Positions 43,555 through 53,705 of a stretch of 64,000 bases of DNA are shown here, piece by piece. Location: assembly GCA_963575745.1 (NCBI GenBank), contig CAUYUJ010022559.1:489199-553198 (forward strand), given 5' to 3'. Positions within the stretch are counted from its first letter, which is position 1, and every line of letters begins with the position of its first letter. The notes below the pieces were generated by a model. The model searched no databases and was not told where the DNA came from. It was given only the letters and a program-made list of their open reading frames with translations. This stretch comes from Prorocentrum cordatum (lineage: Eukaryota; Sar; Dinophyceae; Prorocentrales; Prorocentraceae). The translations under genes and the position numbers were made by a program.

Positions 43555-44020
43555 GTTTCTCTGTCCCCCTCCTCCTCTTTGCCCCGCCCCCCCCCCGCTT
43601 CAGCGCTCGATGCGTCTGGACCCAGACGAGCCGTAAAGCAGGCTGAGACGCGTCTGGGAAGGTTGTGGGGCTGCTGGAAAAGCTCGAGGGGTTCGGCCAG
43701 GACCAGGGTCAAATGAACTCAGTTTGGAAAGTCGGGGCATCGGTCATCGGACAGGGTCCTGGACTTAGTGGAGATCGATCCTGAAAACAAACTAAGGACT
43801 GGGGTCGGTATAGAACCTTTGGGATCCGCGTCTGGACTGGGGACCTCGCCGTCTACGAAGCGCACAGCACAGAGGTCCCCCTGTCATCCTGCAGCACTTG
43901 GGCTCAAGTTACTTTTGACCTCCGGAAGATTCGACGACGGCTACTCAGGGCAGCGCGCGGCCGACAGTCTGAGCGACGCCGCCGCGCTGGGCCAAGCCTG
44001 CTCTACGGGGCGACGGGCCC
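43555..44020. other. Element interior, no coding recognised
   Basis: Between the protease and the unknown ORF I find no domain. Frames are short and lack motif matches. Confidence 0.4.
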
Positions 44021-44024
44021 CCGC

Positions 44025-45571
44025 GTGCCGGAGGGTCCGAACAGGGCCCAGAGCGGATGGACAGCGCTCACGTCATGGGCCCTGATCTGGTCGACGCGCC
44101 TGGCGGAGGAGTTCGGAAGCATGGTGCGCTCGCGGCGCTTCTGGCCAACGAACCTGCCGAAGAAGCTGCGCGGGTTGCCGGAGGGCCACTTCGTCTGCTG
44201 GCACCCGCCCGCTCTAGTGAGTGCCGGAGCCAATTCATGGGAACGCTGGAGCGTCTGCGCTGGATGCACGATGAGGGTCAGCTACCAGGAGCTAAGGCCG
44301 GCGAAGGGGGCCCTGAAGGAGGAAAAGATGCGCTTGTGCAAGAAGAAGGATGCAGCGCGTCTACTACGCGGCCAAGGCTGGTTGCAGCATGGAGGAGAGG
44401 CCACCGGGCAGGCCCTCATTTCAGTGCCAAAGCTTTCGCCGGGGGCAGATCTGGGCCCGTTGCCAGCCCATCCGGGGATGCTGCTGCGCGCGAAACGCTC
44501 CGAGGACGACGCCTCGATCGGCTACGACAGGATGGCGGACTCGGCCACGTCAGCAGTGGCAGACCTCCAGAGGGGCGAGGCGTTCATGATGGAGGTGGAG
44601 ACGGCCCAGCGCCGCGCCGAGTCGGCGAAGCGCAAGGTCGAGAAGGAGAGCAGCGAGAGGGACGTGGATCGCTGGCACTGCACGACCAGGCGGCACAGGC
44701 CAAGATAGAGCAGGAGATACAGGCGAAGTTCGAGGAGCGGTTCGACGAGATGAAGGAAATTCCAAGGGAAGTCGCGATGGACCAGCAGGCCCAGGGCGAC
44801 GCTCCGGCGAAGGTCAACCACGCGGTGAGCGAGCAGATGACGGCCTTGGCGACGATTCGCGGCGAGGCTCAAGCAGCGAGTCGTTTGGCCCGGAGCCTGC
44901 AGGACGCAGCGAGCGACAAGGCCAGTCTATTGCCATCTCCGGTAGAGCAGGGCGCAGCTGCGCAAGCGGGGGGTCCAGCATTGACGGATCTGCCGAAGGC
45001 TCCAGCGGCGCCACCTACGTCATCGCCGGCAGCACCGATGACGGGGCCGAGCCCTCAGCCTCCATCGCAGATGGCCGCGCGTCCGACTCTGGCCGGAGCG
45101 ACGCGGGCCTACGTCGGGGCGGCGCCGCTCGACCCGACCAAGCTCCCTCCAGCGATTGCCGGGGGGGTCCAGGAGCAGAAGAAGGCGTCCAGGGCGGAGG
45201 GGGCGCCGGCGCCCTCTACTGCACTATCGGTCGGCCGCTGCCCCACCTACCCGAGCGTTGCCGCGACGCGGCCGGCAGGGGAAGCCCGCGTCCAGGATTC
45301 GCTGGACACGGTCTCGAGCTACGAGATTCCGCCGACGGCCCCGCCCATCGCGGCAACCCCCCCGGGGCCCTACGACCGGAGCAAGGGGGAGGCGAAGGGC
45401 TCGGCGGCAAACCTCCGAGCGGCGGACGTGGCGGCAGAGAAGGACTCGAAGATCCTGGGCGACCCGTGGACCGGCGGCCAGCCGGCGACCCCCGCGCGGC
45501 CCTCGGACCACGATAAGGATTGGCACAACGCGGGCCGGAGGACCTACGACGGCCAGGGCCAGCGGCGCTGA
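44025..45571 (+). CDS. Unknown ORF with coiled coil inside the retrotransposon
   Basis: Two overlapping plus-strand frames, 44025-44708 and 44057-45571, appear to form one protein with a frame change near 44660. Frame one reads TSAVADLQRGEAFMMEVETA, then QRRAESAKRKVEKESSERD. Frame two continues AAQAKIEQEIQAKFEERFDE and MTALATIRGEAQAASRLARS. Together they suggest a long charged coiled coil, followed by a Pro/Ala-rich C-terminal half ending at TGA 45571. The first 150 residues include HFVCWHPP and CAGC. I do not recognise it. It is not part of the standard copia polyprotein, so it may be a nested insertion (for example ORF1 of another element), a Gag-like duplication or a captured host gene. 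Confidence 0.5.
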
Positions 45572-45829
45572 GCGGACCTTCCTGTCAGGAGCTACGGGTC
45601 AGGAAGCTGTCTGAAGGTAACGGTTTTCTGTTTTCGGTTAGGCCAGGAGAAGGTCTTCGTCCTCATGTGCTGGAATCGCGCGTGGAACTCGCGGCCGCTC
45701 CGAGGCCCGGCGGAGATCCCGGGGAAGTCGTCTTCACCGTGGGCTTTGGGCCGGAACTATTCCTGGGGGCATCTGCAGCGATGGCCGAGAAGTTGTTCTG
45801 ACCAAGCGAAAGAAAACAGCTTCAGGCCC

Positions 45830-46500
45830 TTTGTAGTGACCGCAGAGTCAAGTCAGGGCTCAGGTCTCGATCCTTTTTGGAGGTGTTCTCGCCACCCCGA
45901 GTGGCGCCAGTTTGAGATGGAGCCGGAGTGCGCGAGGATCTCGATCTTACCACCGGGTGGGATTTTGACAAGAGGAAAGACCAGGCCCGAGCCATCGAGA
46001 AAGTTGATAACTAAAATATGTCGATGATTTTGCTAGAGCCCCCGCGCGCTGAATTCAGTCCCATCCGAGAGCTGTTTCGTCCGAGCTCCCCTGAGGCTCC
46101 TGAGGGGCAAGCTCGGAAGAAGAGGCAGGCTTTGCGCGATCTGTCCTTCTACTTCATGCGCGTTGCTCTTCTCCAGGTCCAGGGGGGCAGACGTTTCGTT
46201 TTTGAACATCCAAATGGAGCCAGTTCCTGGAGGGCGCGCGTCGTGGACGTGATTTGGCGGCTTTCGGGGGTTCGAGAGGCCGCGCTCGATCAGTGCGAGT
46301 TCGGGCTGAGCGTCAAAGAAGGGGCCCTCTCCAAGCAGGCCGCGCGGTTGATGACTGACGACCCCCCCCTCTTTCGTCGGCTTGCAGGACACCAGTGCAA
46401 AGGCGGTCGCGTTCTTCGGCGCCTCGAGGGAGGGCGCATAAATGAGAAATCCCCGATTATTCTCCCAAGCTGCGTCAGGCGTTCGCCGAGTCCGCCCTGA
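45830..46500 (+). pseudogene. SPP-type domain preceding integrase
   Basis: Split over two frames. The first gives FLEVFSPPRVAPV, then DLTTGWDFDKRKDQARAIEK. The second, from 46018, gives MSMILLEPPRAEFSPIRELF, RRFVFEHPNGASSW and DQCEFGLSVKEGA. I know this arrangement, with an SPPC-type motif and EHP-x-x-x-SW and DQC-x-FG words, from dinoflagellate copia polyproteins, upstream of integrase. The SPPC-x-x-FS centre and the D-x-x-x-GWDF word recall a Rossmann-type methyltransferase fold, which is inference. Here the Cys of SPPC is Arg (CGC). Confidence 0.55.
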
Positions 46501-46544
46501 CCAGCACCGAGGAACAAACAAGTCATTTCACTTTCACGCCCCAA

Positions 46545-47690
46545 GAATGAGATCTCTCTGAAGGTCCTTCGAGCTGCGCACGCTCGTTCAGAGATCGTTA
46601 GATTCGTGAGAGATGAGTGCGAGTGTGCGGATTGTCAAGCCCAGGCCCAGCAGGCGGGGCATCGAGCGGTGGCGGCCCCCCGCGCCTTTCAACCCAACAA
46701 GGTTATAGCCGTGAACACTTTCTACCATTCTTTTGAAGAGGAGTCCGTTCTGGTTTTGAAATGCGCGTGCCACGGGACCCACCTTCAGATCGTGGAGGTG
46801 TTTGACAGGACCTCGGAGAGGGCCTGGACAGCTTTCATGAGGGCCTGGGTGCGTCCGTTCGGCCCCCCGCCCCCCCCCGAAATGCTGCTTCCCGATGGCG
46901 GGCCAGAGTTTAAGGCCCACTTCGAGCGAGGCCTTGAGCACCTCGGCGTCTTCCACCACGTGGTGGACTCGGAGAGCCCGTGGGGAAACGGTAGAGCCGA
47001 GAGACACGGGGGGTGGGTGAAAGAAATCTTGCTCAGAGCCTCAGAAAGCACAGTAGCCACCACTCGAGCAGAGTTGGAGACTCTCCTGCACGAGGTGGTA
47101 TCGGCAAAGAACCGACGCCTGCACCGCGGCGGGTGCAGCCCGTTCCAGCTTGAGTACGGCGCTAATCCTCGCCCCCCTACTGACCTCTTATCAGACGATG
47201 GCATTCGGCAGGATGGGAGCGGGGACCTTGCGCAGACGGCCTGGCGCCAGGACGCGGCCGCGGCCGACAATGCGCGGCAGGGCGCTATTCGGGACCTGGC
47301 GCGGCAGGAGCTGTTTCGCACGGCTGGTAAGCGGATGCTGACGGAGGCGTCAGAGGCCAACGTTCACCAGGACTCCAAGGCCCATCCTGGCCAATGGGTT
47401 TTCGTTTGGAGGCGTGCCCCGTCACAGAGCAGCAAAAAAGACGTTTGCGCTTCAACGCGGTCGATGGGTTGGTCCGGGTTTGGTGCTGCTTCAGTCGCGC
47501 AACACGATGTGGGCGGCGATGAGGCGTCGACTCTGGAAATGCTCCAAGGAGCATGTTCGCCTGGCCACGACCCCGGAAACCCGTGGCGCCGAGGTTATGT
47601 CGGATCCAGGGGTTCAACGTCTTGTCCGGGAAGCCCATGCGGGCCGCGTGGGGGCCGGGGTCAATGACGCCACCGAGGGCCCCACCCCCC
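46545..47690 (+). pseudogene. Integrase, first catalytic Asp lost
   Basis: A long open stretch. It has HARSEIVRFVRDECECADCQ, a zinc-binding remnant. The rve-type core follows with AVNTFYHSF, LLPDGGPEFKAHF and SPWGNGRAERHGGWVKE. The DDE triad should be D, D and E. Here the second Asp and the Glu (34 residues between them) are present, but the first is Asn (AAC). After LLHEVVSAKNRRLHRGGCSP come basic and Ala-rich residues typical of the C-terminal part. The protein would insert the element DNA into the genome. Without the first Asp it should be inactive. Confidence 0.85.
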
Positions 47691-48430
47691 CGTGAAGCGT
47701 GGGAGCCAGGCCACAGTGTCGAAGTGGACCCGTCTCCGATTACCAGCATCGGTCCGGCCCCTCCGCCGCGGGTCGACGAGGGAGTTCGGGGCGACGTGCG
47801 CGGGCCTCTGCAGAGGGGCCCACTCTCCTCCTCTCCCGGCCATCCCGGAGGAAGGAGTGCGGCTTCGGAGGTCACTCGACCCAGCAGTCAGAGCATTACG
47901 CTGGCGGTGTCCACGATCGACGACCGCCCGTCGCCCACGGTTCGGTCTCGACAGATTTCTACCGATGAGGATGAGGCCGACAGAACGCACGCGTATCGGA
48001 GAGTGGGCAGCGAAGACGGGGTCGAGGGTTCCGGGCAGGCCGAAGGAAGCGTCGATCTCTCCAATCCTCCTGGCCTGCTTCCGGCGCCCGCTGCAGGCTC
48101 CATTGTTGCTCAGGCATCACGGTCGGCCGCGTCTTCTCCCGCTTCTGTCTCGAGCGCCGGACACGCCCCAGACGCTCCGTCGTCGAACAGGGCGCCCAGT
48201 GGCCAAAGGTTTTGCGGAATGAAATCTTGGACTTATGCGCGCGACGGGCCAGTCCAGGGCCCATTCGCCTGGCGGGAGACTTTCGGGGGATGCCTCTGGG
48301 GCGAGTCCAGGAGCGGGTCAGAGACATTGAAAGCAGACAGCCCGTCCGCAACCGCTCGCGGTCTCCAGCCGCTGTTTCCGAGGCGGCTGGTCAGGCCCAA
48401 CCGATGGAGACCGATGCCCCCGCGGCCTCG
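47691..48430 (+). pseudogene. Linker between integrase and reverse transcriptase
   Basis: Pro/Ser/Arg-rich in all frames with no motif. In related elements this is a variable linker. The frame is not continuous. Confidence 0.45.
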
Positions 48431-48432
48431 CG

Positions 48433-49332
48433 TTGCAGGGCGAGGAGCTGTGGGCGCCCCTCAGGCTCGAGGACGTTCAGTTTTTCGAGGATCTGGACAG
48501 GGCCATAGAAAATGAAGGGTGGAGCGGAGATTGGAGGACCTACCATGACGGAAACGCGAGCGTGGAGCTCATTCCAGTGGGGCCCCTCTTCGCAGGTCTG
48601 ACTCTCTCTCCTTGCGAACCGGGGGTGCGAGGTTCGACTCGAAGATCTCGACACCCAGGAGCGGGAGTTCGCCGCGTCTGATTCCCATGAGTGGAAGGGT
48701 ATTGTCGAGAGTAAGTCAGCTAAAGTGCATCCTCTGGCCGAAGGAAAGAAGCTCCGAGCTCTCTTCCCCGCCCAGGTGGTTTCGAGCCGGATGGTCCGCC
48801 GTTGGGAACCCCAGGGCAGCGTGGGAGATCGGCCCAGGGTCACCAGGACGAAGGCGCCGCCGACCTCCAGGTCTATGCTCCTGCACCGTCCATGGAGCCA
48901 CTGATGCTGTTTCTGGCGATTTCGTTGATGCATGACCTCGAGGGTCACATCGGAAATGCAATGGACGCCTTTTTTCAATCGGACCCTATGAAGAGGCCGA
49001 GAGGCAGAGTCTCTGCTGAACCGTGCGAAGGGCTTAATCTCCAAGCAGGTGCCCTCATCGAGCTCATTGCCCCTGTGCGCAGGCTCGACGATGCCCCCGC
49101 GGCGTTGCATGAGACCTCAGCTAAGTTTATGGAGGGGCAAGGATACGTCAGGACCAAGCTCGAACCGCGTTGGTTTTCTTCCCGCAAGGGCGATCGCCTA
49201 GTTTCTCAGGTGCTGTTGGGGGTCGATGACTGGGCGATAGCTTTCCCCCCCGGTCAGAGCACAAGTACATGCCCGAGTTTCGCAAACGCTTTAGTTTCGG
49301 AAAAATGGAAAACTGAACGAAAAAGGAGTTGA
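48433..49332 (+). pseudogene. Reverse transcriptase, frameshifted
   Basis: Frame one (48433-48620) and frame two (48640-48860; LEDLDTQEREFAASDSHEWK, then SSRMVRRWEP) lead into the core in frame one again. That core has DLQVYAPAPSMEPLMLFLAI, NAMDAFFQSDPMKRPRG, AGALIELIAPVRRLDDAPAA and QVLLGVDDWAIA. The last is the YVDD-type box with both Asp retained. The first catalytic Asp (position of N in GNAMDAFFQS) is Asn (AAT). At least two frame changes and this substitution make it non-functional. Confidence 0.85.
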
Positions 49333-49390
49333 AAACATAGGGCGCCGGCTCCGTCGAGCAGGGCAGGGCTCCGCCAATCCCAGATTCCTG

Positions 49391-50405
49391 GTGGACCAAG
49401 GAAAAGTACATTCTGGAACAACTTCAGAAAGTTCCGGTGTCCCGGGGAAGGCTCGGGGACAATCGCAATCTTTTTTTATCGGCTCCGAAGTGGCTGAGTT
49501 TCGCAGTTTGGTCTACAAGCTGAACTGCGGGGACGAAGCTGCGGGGGTGGCCTCCATACTAGCCACCAGAGTCAATTCCCCCAGCGTCAAGGATCTTCTG
49601 GAGGCCCATAAGATGGTGGACTACCTGCGCTCGACCGCGTCGTTACCAGCGGTCACGCACCGCTGCGATCCGAAGCGGTTTCTCTTCGCCACGGCTAGCG
49701 GCTGCGGCGACGTTGGGTCCGACGACTGTCAGTATCCGCAGCAGGCCTGGCAAGTTTATATTTATATGGCAGACAATGCGCTGGCACACTGCCAACGAGC
49801 TAGAGTCACTCCCTTAGCCTGGCGATCGTGTCGCGTCAGCAGACAAGTGGCTAGCACGCGCGCCGGATAGACCCTTGCCCTCTCGGGGGCACCGGCCGAA
49901 GCGCAATGGCTGCATCTGATGTTTGGGGATGGGACGAGAGGGAATGTCGCGACGGAAACTCGGCACGATCAGATCGGCCCTTTCGCCGCCGCCGCTCTTG
50001 GCCTCTTCCGCCTCGTCCAACTGCCTCCACATAGTTGATGCAAACGGGATCTACGACACACTAAGTAAGCTGTCGAATGGATCCCGTTCGGATCGCAGGG
50101 CTGCTATTTACTTGGCGGTCGTTTGGGACATCATGTCGAATATCGGAAGTGTAATCAGATGGATGCCCCACCCTCTTCTTCCGGTCGATTGCATGACCAA
50201 ATCCGACATGGCCAAGACCAATGCGGCTCAGTTCGAGTTGCTCCGCTCTGGGTGCCTTTGCCTGGCTTCCGAGGGTGGAACTCTCGAGGGTCGCAAAGTC
50301 AACCCCCGAAAGAAAGCGAGGTCTTGGGCCGAGTCCCAGAGGCAGCTCCAGCAGCAGGAGGGTGGAACCGACCAGCCAGCCAAAGGCCGTCTCATTGCCG
50401 AGTAG
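49391..50405 (+). pseudogene. RNase H, with stop at the catalytic Glu
   Basis: The frame 49391-49870 has EFRSLVYKLNCGDEAAGVAS, KMVDYLRSTASLP, QVYIYMADNALAH and PLAWRSCRVSRQVASTRAG, then TAG where AGE-type elements have the catalytic Glu. Reading through gives TLALSGAPAEAQWLHLMFGD. After a further frame change, 50030-50300 reads VDANGIYDTLSKLSNGSRSD, RRAAIYLAVVWDIMSN and VIRWMPHPLLPVDCMTKSDM, the C-terminal part with its conserved Asp. It would degrade RNA in RNA-DNA hybrids during reverse transcription. Confidence 0.85.
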
Positions 50406-50577
50406 TTCCTATGCTGTTAGGCGAGACAGGTGCCCGGCAGGAGTTTGCGGCAAGACCGTTGCCCGTTTCGGGCGCCGACAGGTGGCGGCAGCACTATGTC
50501 TCTCGAGGGCCGGGGCGACCCTCTCCTGCATTTATAGGGCGGCCACCCCCTCTTAAGCTCATTGTTTTTCGGGGCAC

Positions 50578-50894
50578 TGTGAGATTCGAGTCTCGAGGGG
50601 TGCAGTCTGGTACCGTTCCTCTGTTGCCCGAGACTCCCCGAGCTTAAGCGTGCATGCTAAGAGGGGAGAGTTGCCCGCCCAGAAGGAAGGGTCGTACCAA
50701 TTTTGGCTCAAGACCCATACCCCACTTACTCTCACGTGCCCTCCAGATCTCCCACATATCCACTTTCTCCCATTCCCTCTCCACCGTTCACGAGTTTTGG
50801 GCTGCTTGGACTTTTTGTCTGCAGGCGTGGCACTGACGAGGTGATAAAGGGACCGAGCACCTTCATCCTCACAGCTGTCGCCTGTCGGGCGACA
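50578..50894 (+). repeat. 3' LTR
   Basis: 317 bp, same ends as the 5' LTR. It is preceded by GGGGCAC, a poor polypurine tract. It carries the more complete spliced-leader relic at 50691-50712. Confidence 0.93.
50691..50712 (+). promoter_or_regulatory. Spliced-leader relic in 3' LTR
   Basis: 22 bases ending ATTTTGGCTCAAG. Compared without gaps to the 22-base dinoflagellate leader, 19 of 22 positions agree; positions 2, 7 and 9 differ. The leader is normally added to nuclear mRNAs by trans-splicing and should not be encoded within an LTR unless captured through RNA. Confidence 0.8.
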
Positions 50895-50936
50895 GTGCAA
50901 CCTACGCGGTGCAACCTATGTAATGCAATTCGCTTG
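50895..50936 (+). repeat. GTGCAACCTATG minisatellite, right half
   Basis: GTGCAACCTACGCG, GTGCAACCTATGTA and one more decayed unit. It continues the array that the retrotransposon interrupts at 40815. Confidence 0.85.
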
Positions 50937-51099
50937 CCGAATTTGAAGTTGTCAACTCCACTGCTCGCGCAATCATCCCACCCACCCACCCGCAACTTGG
51001 TTTGCAAAACCCATGCGGGACCGAGCACAGATATCGCTCCGGGGTCGTCTTCGAACCCTCGGGGGCGTCTCAAGAACGCCCCATAAAGGCCGGAGAAGC

Positions 51100-51609
51100 A
51101 AGACGGCCGACGACGACGGCGACGACGACGACGACGGCGACGGCGGCGACGACGACGACGCCGGCGTCGACGACGACGAAGACGACGACGCCAACGCCGA
51201 CGACGACGACGAAGACGACGAGGACGTCGCCAACGAAGACGACGACGAAAGAGGAGGGAGGACGACGACGGCGACAACGACGACAACGACGACAACGAGG
51301 GAGGAGGGAGGACAGCGACGACGCGAACGACGAAGAAGGAGGAAGGACGGCGACGCCGACGACGACAACCACGAGGGAGGAGGGAAGACGACGACGAGAC
51401 GACGACGACAACGACGGCGACGAAATAGGAGGGACGACGACGAGACGCCGACGACGGACGACGACGACGACGAGGGAGGAGGAGGAAGGACGACCACGGC
51501 GACAACGACGACGGAAACGACCACGACGCCAAAGAGGACGACGACGAACACGAGGAATGACAGAGGACGACGTGGGCGACGACGACGACGACGACGCGGG
51601 AGGAGGGAG

Positions 51610-51643
<34 letters not shown>

Positions 51644-51650
51644 CAAGAGC
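51100..51650 (+). repeat. GAC trinucleotide array
   Basis: GACGAC with GGAGGGAG and CACG interruptions, about 550 bp. Confidence 0.93.
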
Positions 51651-51654
51651 GCGC

Positions 51655-52145
51655 GCGCACGGTTTTGTTGAAAATCCGTGTTGCGAAATTTTGGCTTTTT
51701 GTAGGCTTTTTGGACACACGACTTTGACATCCTTCCAAAACCCATGGGTTTTGAAGGTTTTCGGCATACGCGCGCGACAACGCGCGCGTCTGCACTTCGT
51801 CTCATTTTGTGGAGAGGATTCTCGCGACGGCACACGCGCAAGGGCGTTCGACAGATTTCGACATGCGCGCGCGAAGCCCGTTGAATAGCATGTTGTGAAA
51901 ATTTTGAAAAACTTATGGTTTTCTTAAGATTTCAAAGAGCTCGCGTGGAAGCTTTTTTAGCACATCAGTGTTGCGAAACCTTATGTTTTTTTTTTTTTAA
52001 AAAAAAAAAAAATGTTTTTTGGAAACTCGATTGCGAAAACCTTCCGGCACCGAAGGTTTTTCAAGGGTTTCGGCATGCGCGCGCGACGACGCGGGCGTGC
52101 GCCCTTCGTCCCATTTTTGGAAGGGATTCGCGAACAAGTGTTATG
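51655..52145 (+). repeat. Tandem pair with GGCATACGCGCGCGAC
   Basis: 51740-51840 and 52050-52135 both contain GGTTTTCGGCAT, CGCGCGCGAC, then CTTCGTC(C/T)CATTTT and GGATTC. Spacing is about 310 bp. The interior includes T and A homopolymers (51985-52020). Confidence 0.65.
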
Positions 52146-52379
52146 TTAGAACAAAAAATGTCACCGTATAGTTTTTTTGTTAAAAAAATCTCAGAGGGGG
52201 GAGCCCAGTTGGCCTGGGACATTGCGATTTCGTATTTCGGATGGGCATGTGGTCAGAATCGTAGGTGATTTACGTAGGATGCGGGGGTAGTGATAAGGCC
52301 GGGGGGAGGTAGAGTCTATATCCTTTTGAGACGGGAAGATCTATGCAATGCAGTCAATCCTTGTGGTGCAATCTATACG

Positions 52380-52515
52380 ACGGCGACTGCGGCGACGGCG
52401 ACGACGGGCGGCACCGCCCGCAAAAGCCGCCACTCGCCCCGAGCGGCGGCGACGGCGACGGCGACGGCGGCGATGGGCGGCACCGCTCGCAAAAGCCGCC
52501 ACGCGCCCCGAGATG
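52380..52515 (+). repeat. Duplicated GGGCGGCACCGC unit
   Basis: Two copies of GGGCGGCACCGC..GCAAAAGCCGCCAC..GCCCCGAG about 70 bp apart. Confidence 0.75.
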
Positions 52516-52559
52516 GCAAACCAAGTATGAGCCCCAGAATGCAAGCATTGTCTTTGGGG

Positions 52560-52945
52560 ACATACATTTCACACACATACATCAGTACACTCAAACAAGC
52601 ATAGACATAACATATACACCAATACATACATACATACATACATACATACATACATACATACGTACGTACGTACGTACGTACGTACGTACGTACGTACTAC
52701 ATACGCACATGCGTACATACATATACACATGTGTACATGCACACATGCATAGATACGTTCATACATAAATGCAAGCACGAATTACTTCATTCGGTCTTGT
52801 ATACGTACGTCTTTCCATACATACATACATGCAATCATACACACACACACTCACAGACATACATCCATATATATATATATGCATACATGCATGCACACAT
52901 CTTGCATGCATGCGTACCTGCATACATACATATATCATATATGGC
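52560..52945 (+). repeat. CATA and TACG tetranucleotide arrays
   Basis: TACA array (52620-52660), TACG array (52661-52697), then degenerate ACAT/CATG words to about 52940. Confidence 0.92.
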
Positions 52946-53575
52946 CATCTCCGATCAAAGTTTAGTTGCCTGGAGGGAAGGGGCGGTGGGCCGCGGCGAG
53001 GCCCGAACGGAAATCTGGCCTCCACGCAAGGCGGCAGGGCTCCCTTGCCCGCCTTTTCGACCCAGCGCTGTTTGAAAAGGCGGCGCAGAGAGGGCGAACT
53101 GGGGTGAGGTGCGAAGGGGGGGGAGGAGGAGAGGGGGCGGACGTGCCATGCGAGCCCACCTGCCTGAGCCCAGAGCAGAAGCGCCCTCCCAAGCGACGAC
53201 GGCGGAGGCGGCGACGGCCAGCAGCAGCAGCCCGGCGGCGGCGGCGGGAGCGGCGGAAGCGTCGGCGCGCGGAGCAGGCGAAGCACGGCGGCACCGCGTG
53301 CCCGGCCGCGGAGGAGCGGCAGGCGCGGGGGCCCCGCGTCGGGGGCAGCGCAGCGGGGTGTGGGCAGCGGGGGCTCCGGCTCGACGTGTCGCGCCGCTGG
53401 GCAGCAGATCGCTCGCGCACGGCTGCCATCTGCGGCCCATCAGCGGACCGGCGAGCCCCAGAGGCGGAACCAGCCTCAGCGCAGTAGCGGATTTGGGCAC
53501 CTTGAGATGTGCCACGTGACAACAAGCTGGGCCCACCACGCTTCGGCGCGACACGCCATCCACGACCCTATCCCC
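52946..53575. other. GC-rich, possible coding but unproven
   Basis: Plus-strand frames across 52966-53520 are open but Ala/Arg/Gly-rich in all frames, with GGC-type triplets. I cannot separate coding from composition. Confidence 0.3.
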
Positions 53576-53579
53576 GCGC

Positions 53580-53705
53580 GTCAGCGCCCCAAGCTTTTCC
53601 CAGCCTCCCGCCCCGCGGAGTGGAGCGACACGCCGTTCAGCTCGCCAGCCAAAGCGTGTCGCCGGGGCCGCCGCCGCGAAACGCTATGCAAAAGCTCTCG
53701 ACCGT
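53580..53705 (+). repeat. Dispersed repeat D, copy 1
   Basis: CAGCGCCCCAAGCTTTTCCC, then CCCGCCCCGCGGAGTGGAGC, followed by related sequence. Copy 2 is at 57105-57235 in the same orientation. Confidence 0.7.

Larger units (their letters stand above)
40816..50894 (+). mobile_element. Ty1/copia-like LTR retrotransposon, decayed
   Basis: About 10.08 kb with direct LTRs (40816-41112 and 50578-50894) starting TG and ending CA, flanked by a 4-bp direct repeat GTGC (40812-40815 and 50895-50898). Internal order is gag, protease, unknown ORF, an SPP-type domain, integrase, reverse transcriptase, RNase H. Integrase before reverse transcriptase is the Ty1/copia order. Many frameshifts and stops, and loss of catalytic residues in integrase, reverse transcriptase and RNase H, show it is not autonomous. 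My hand alignment of the LTRs gives about 16 substitutions in about 290 positions plus indels, so it is not a recent insertion. Confidence 0.93.

Noticed and set aside
46545-50405. APOBEC- or RIP-like hypermutation to explain Asp-to-Asn changes
   Set aside because: Only two or three informative changes, none in a CpG context, and other damage (TGC to CGC) goes the other way. Not enough to claim a process.
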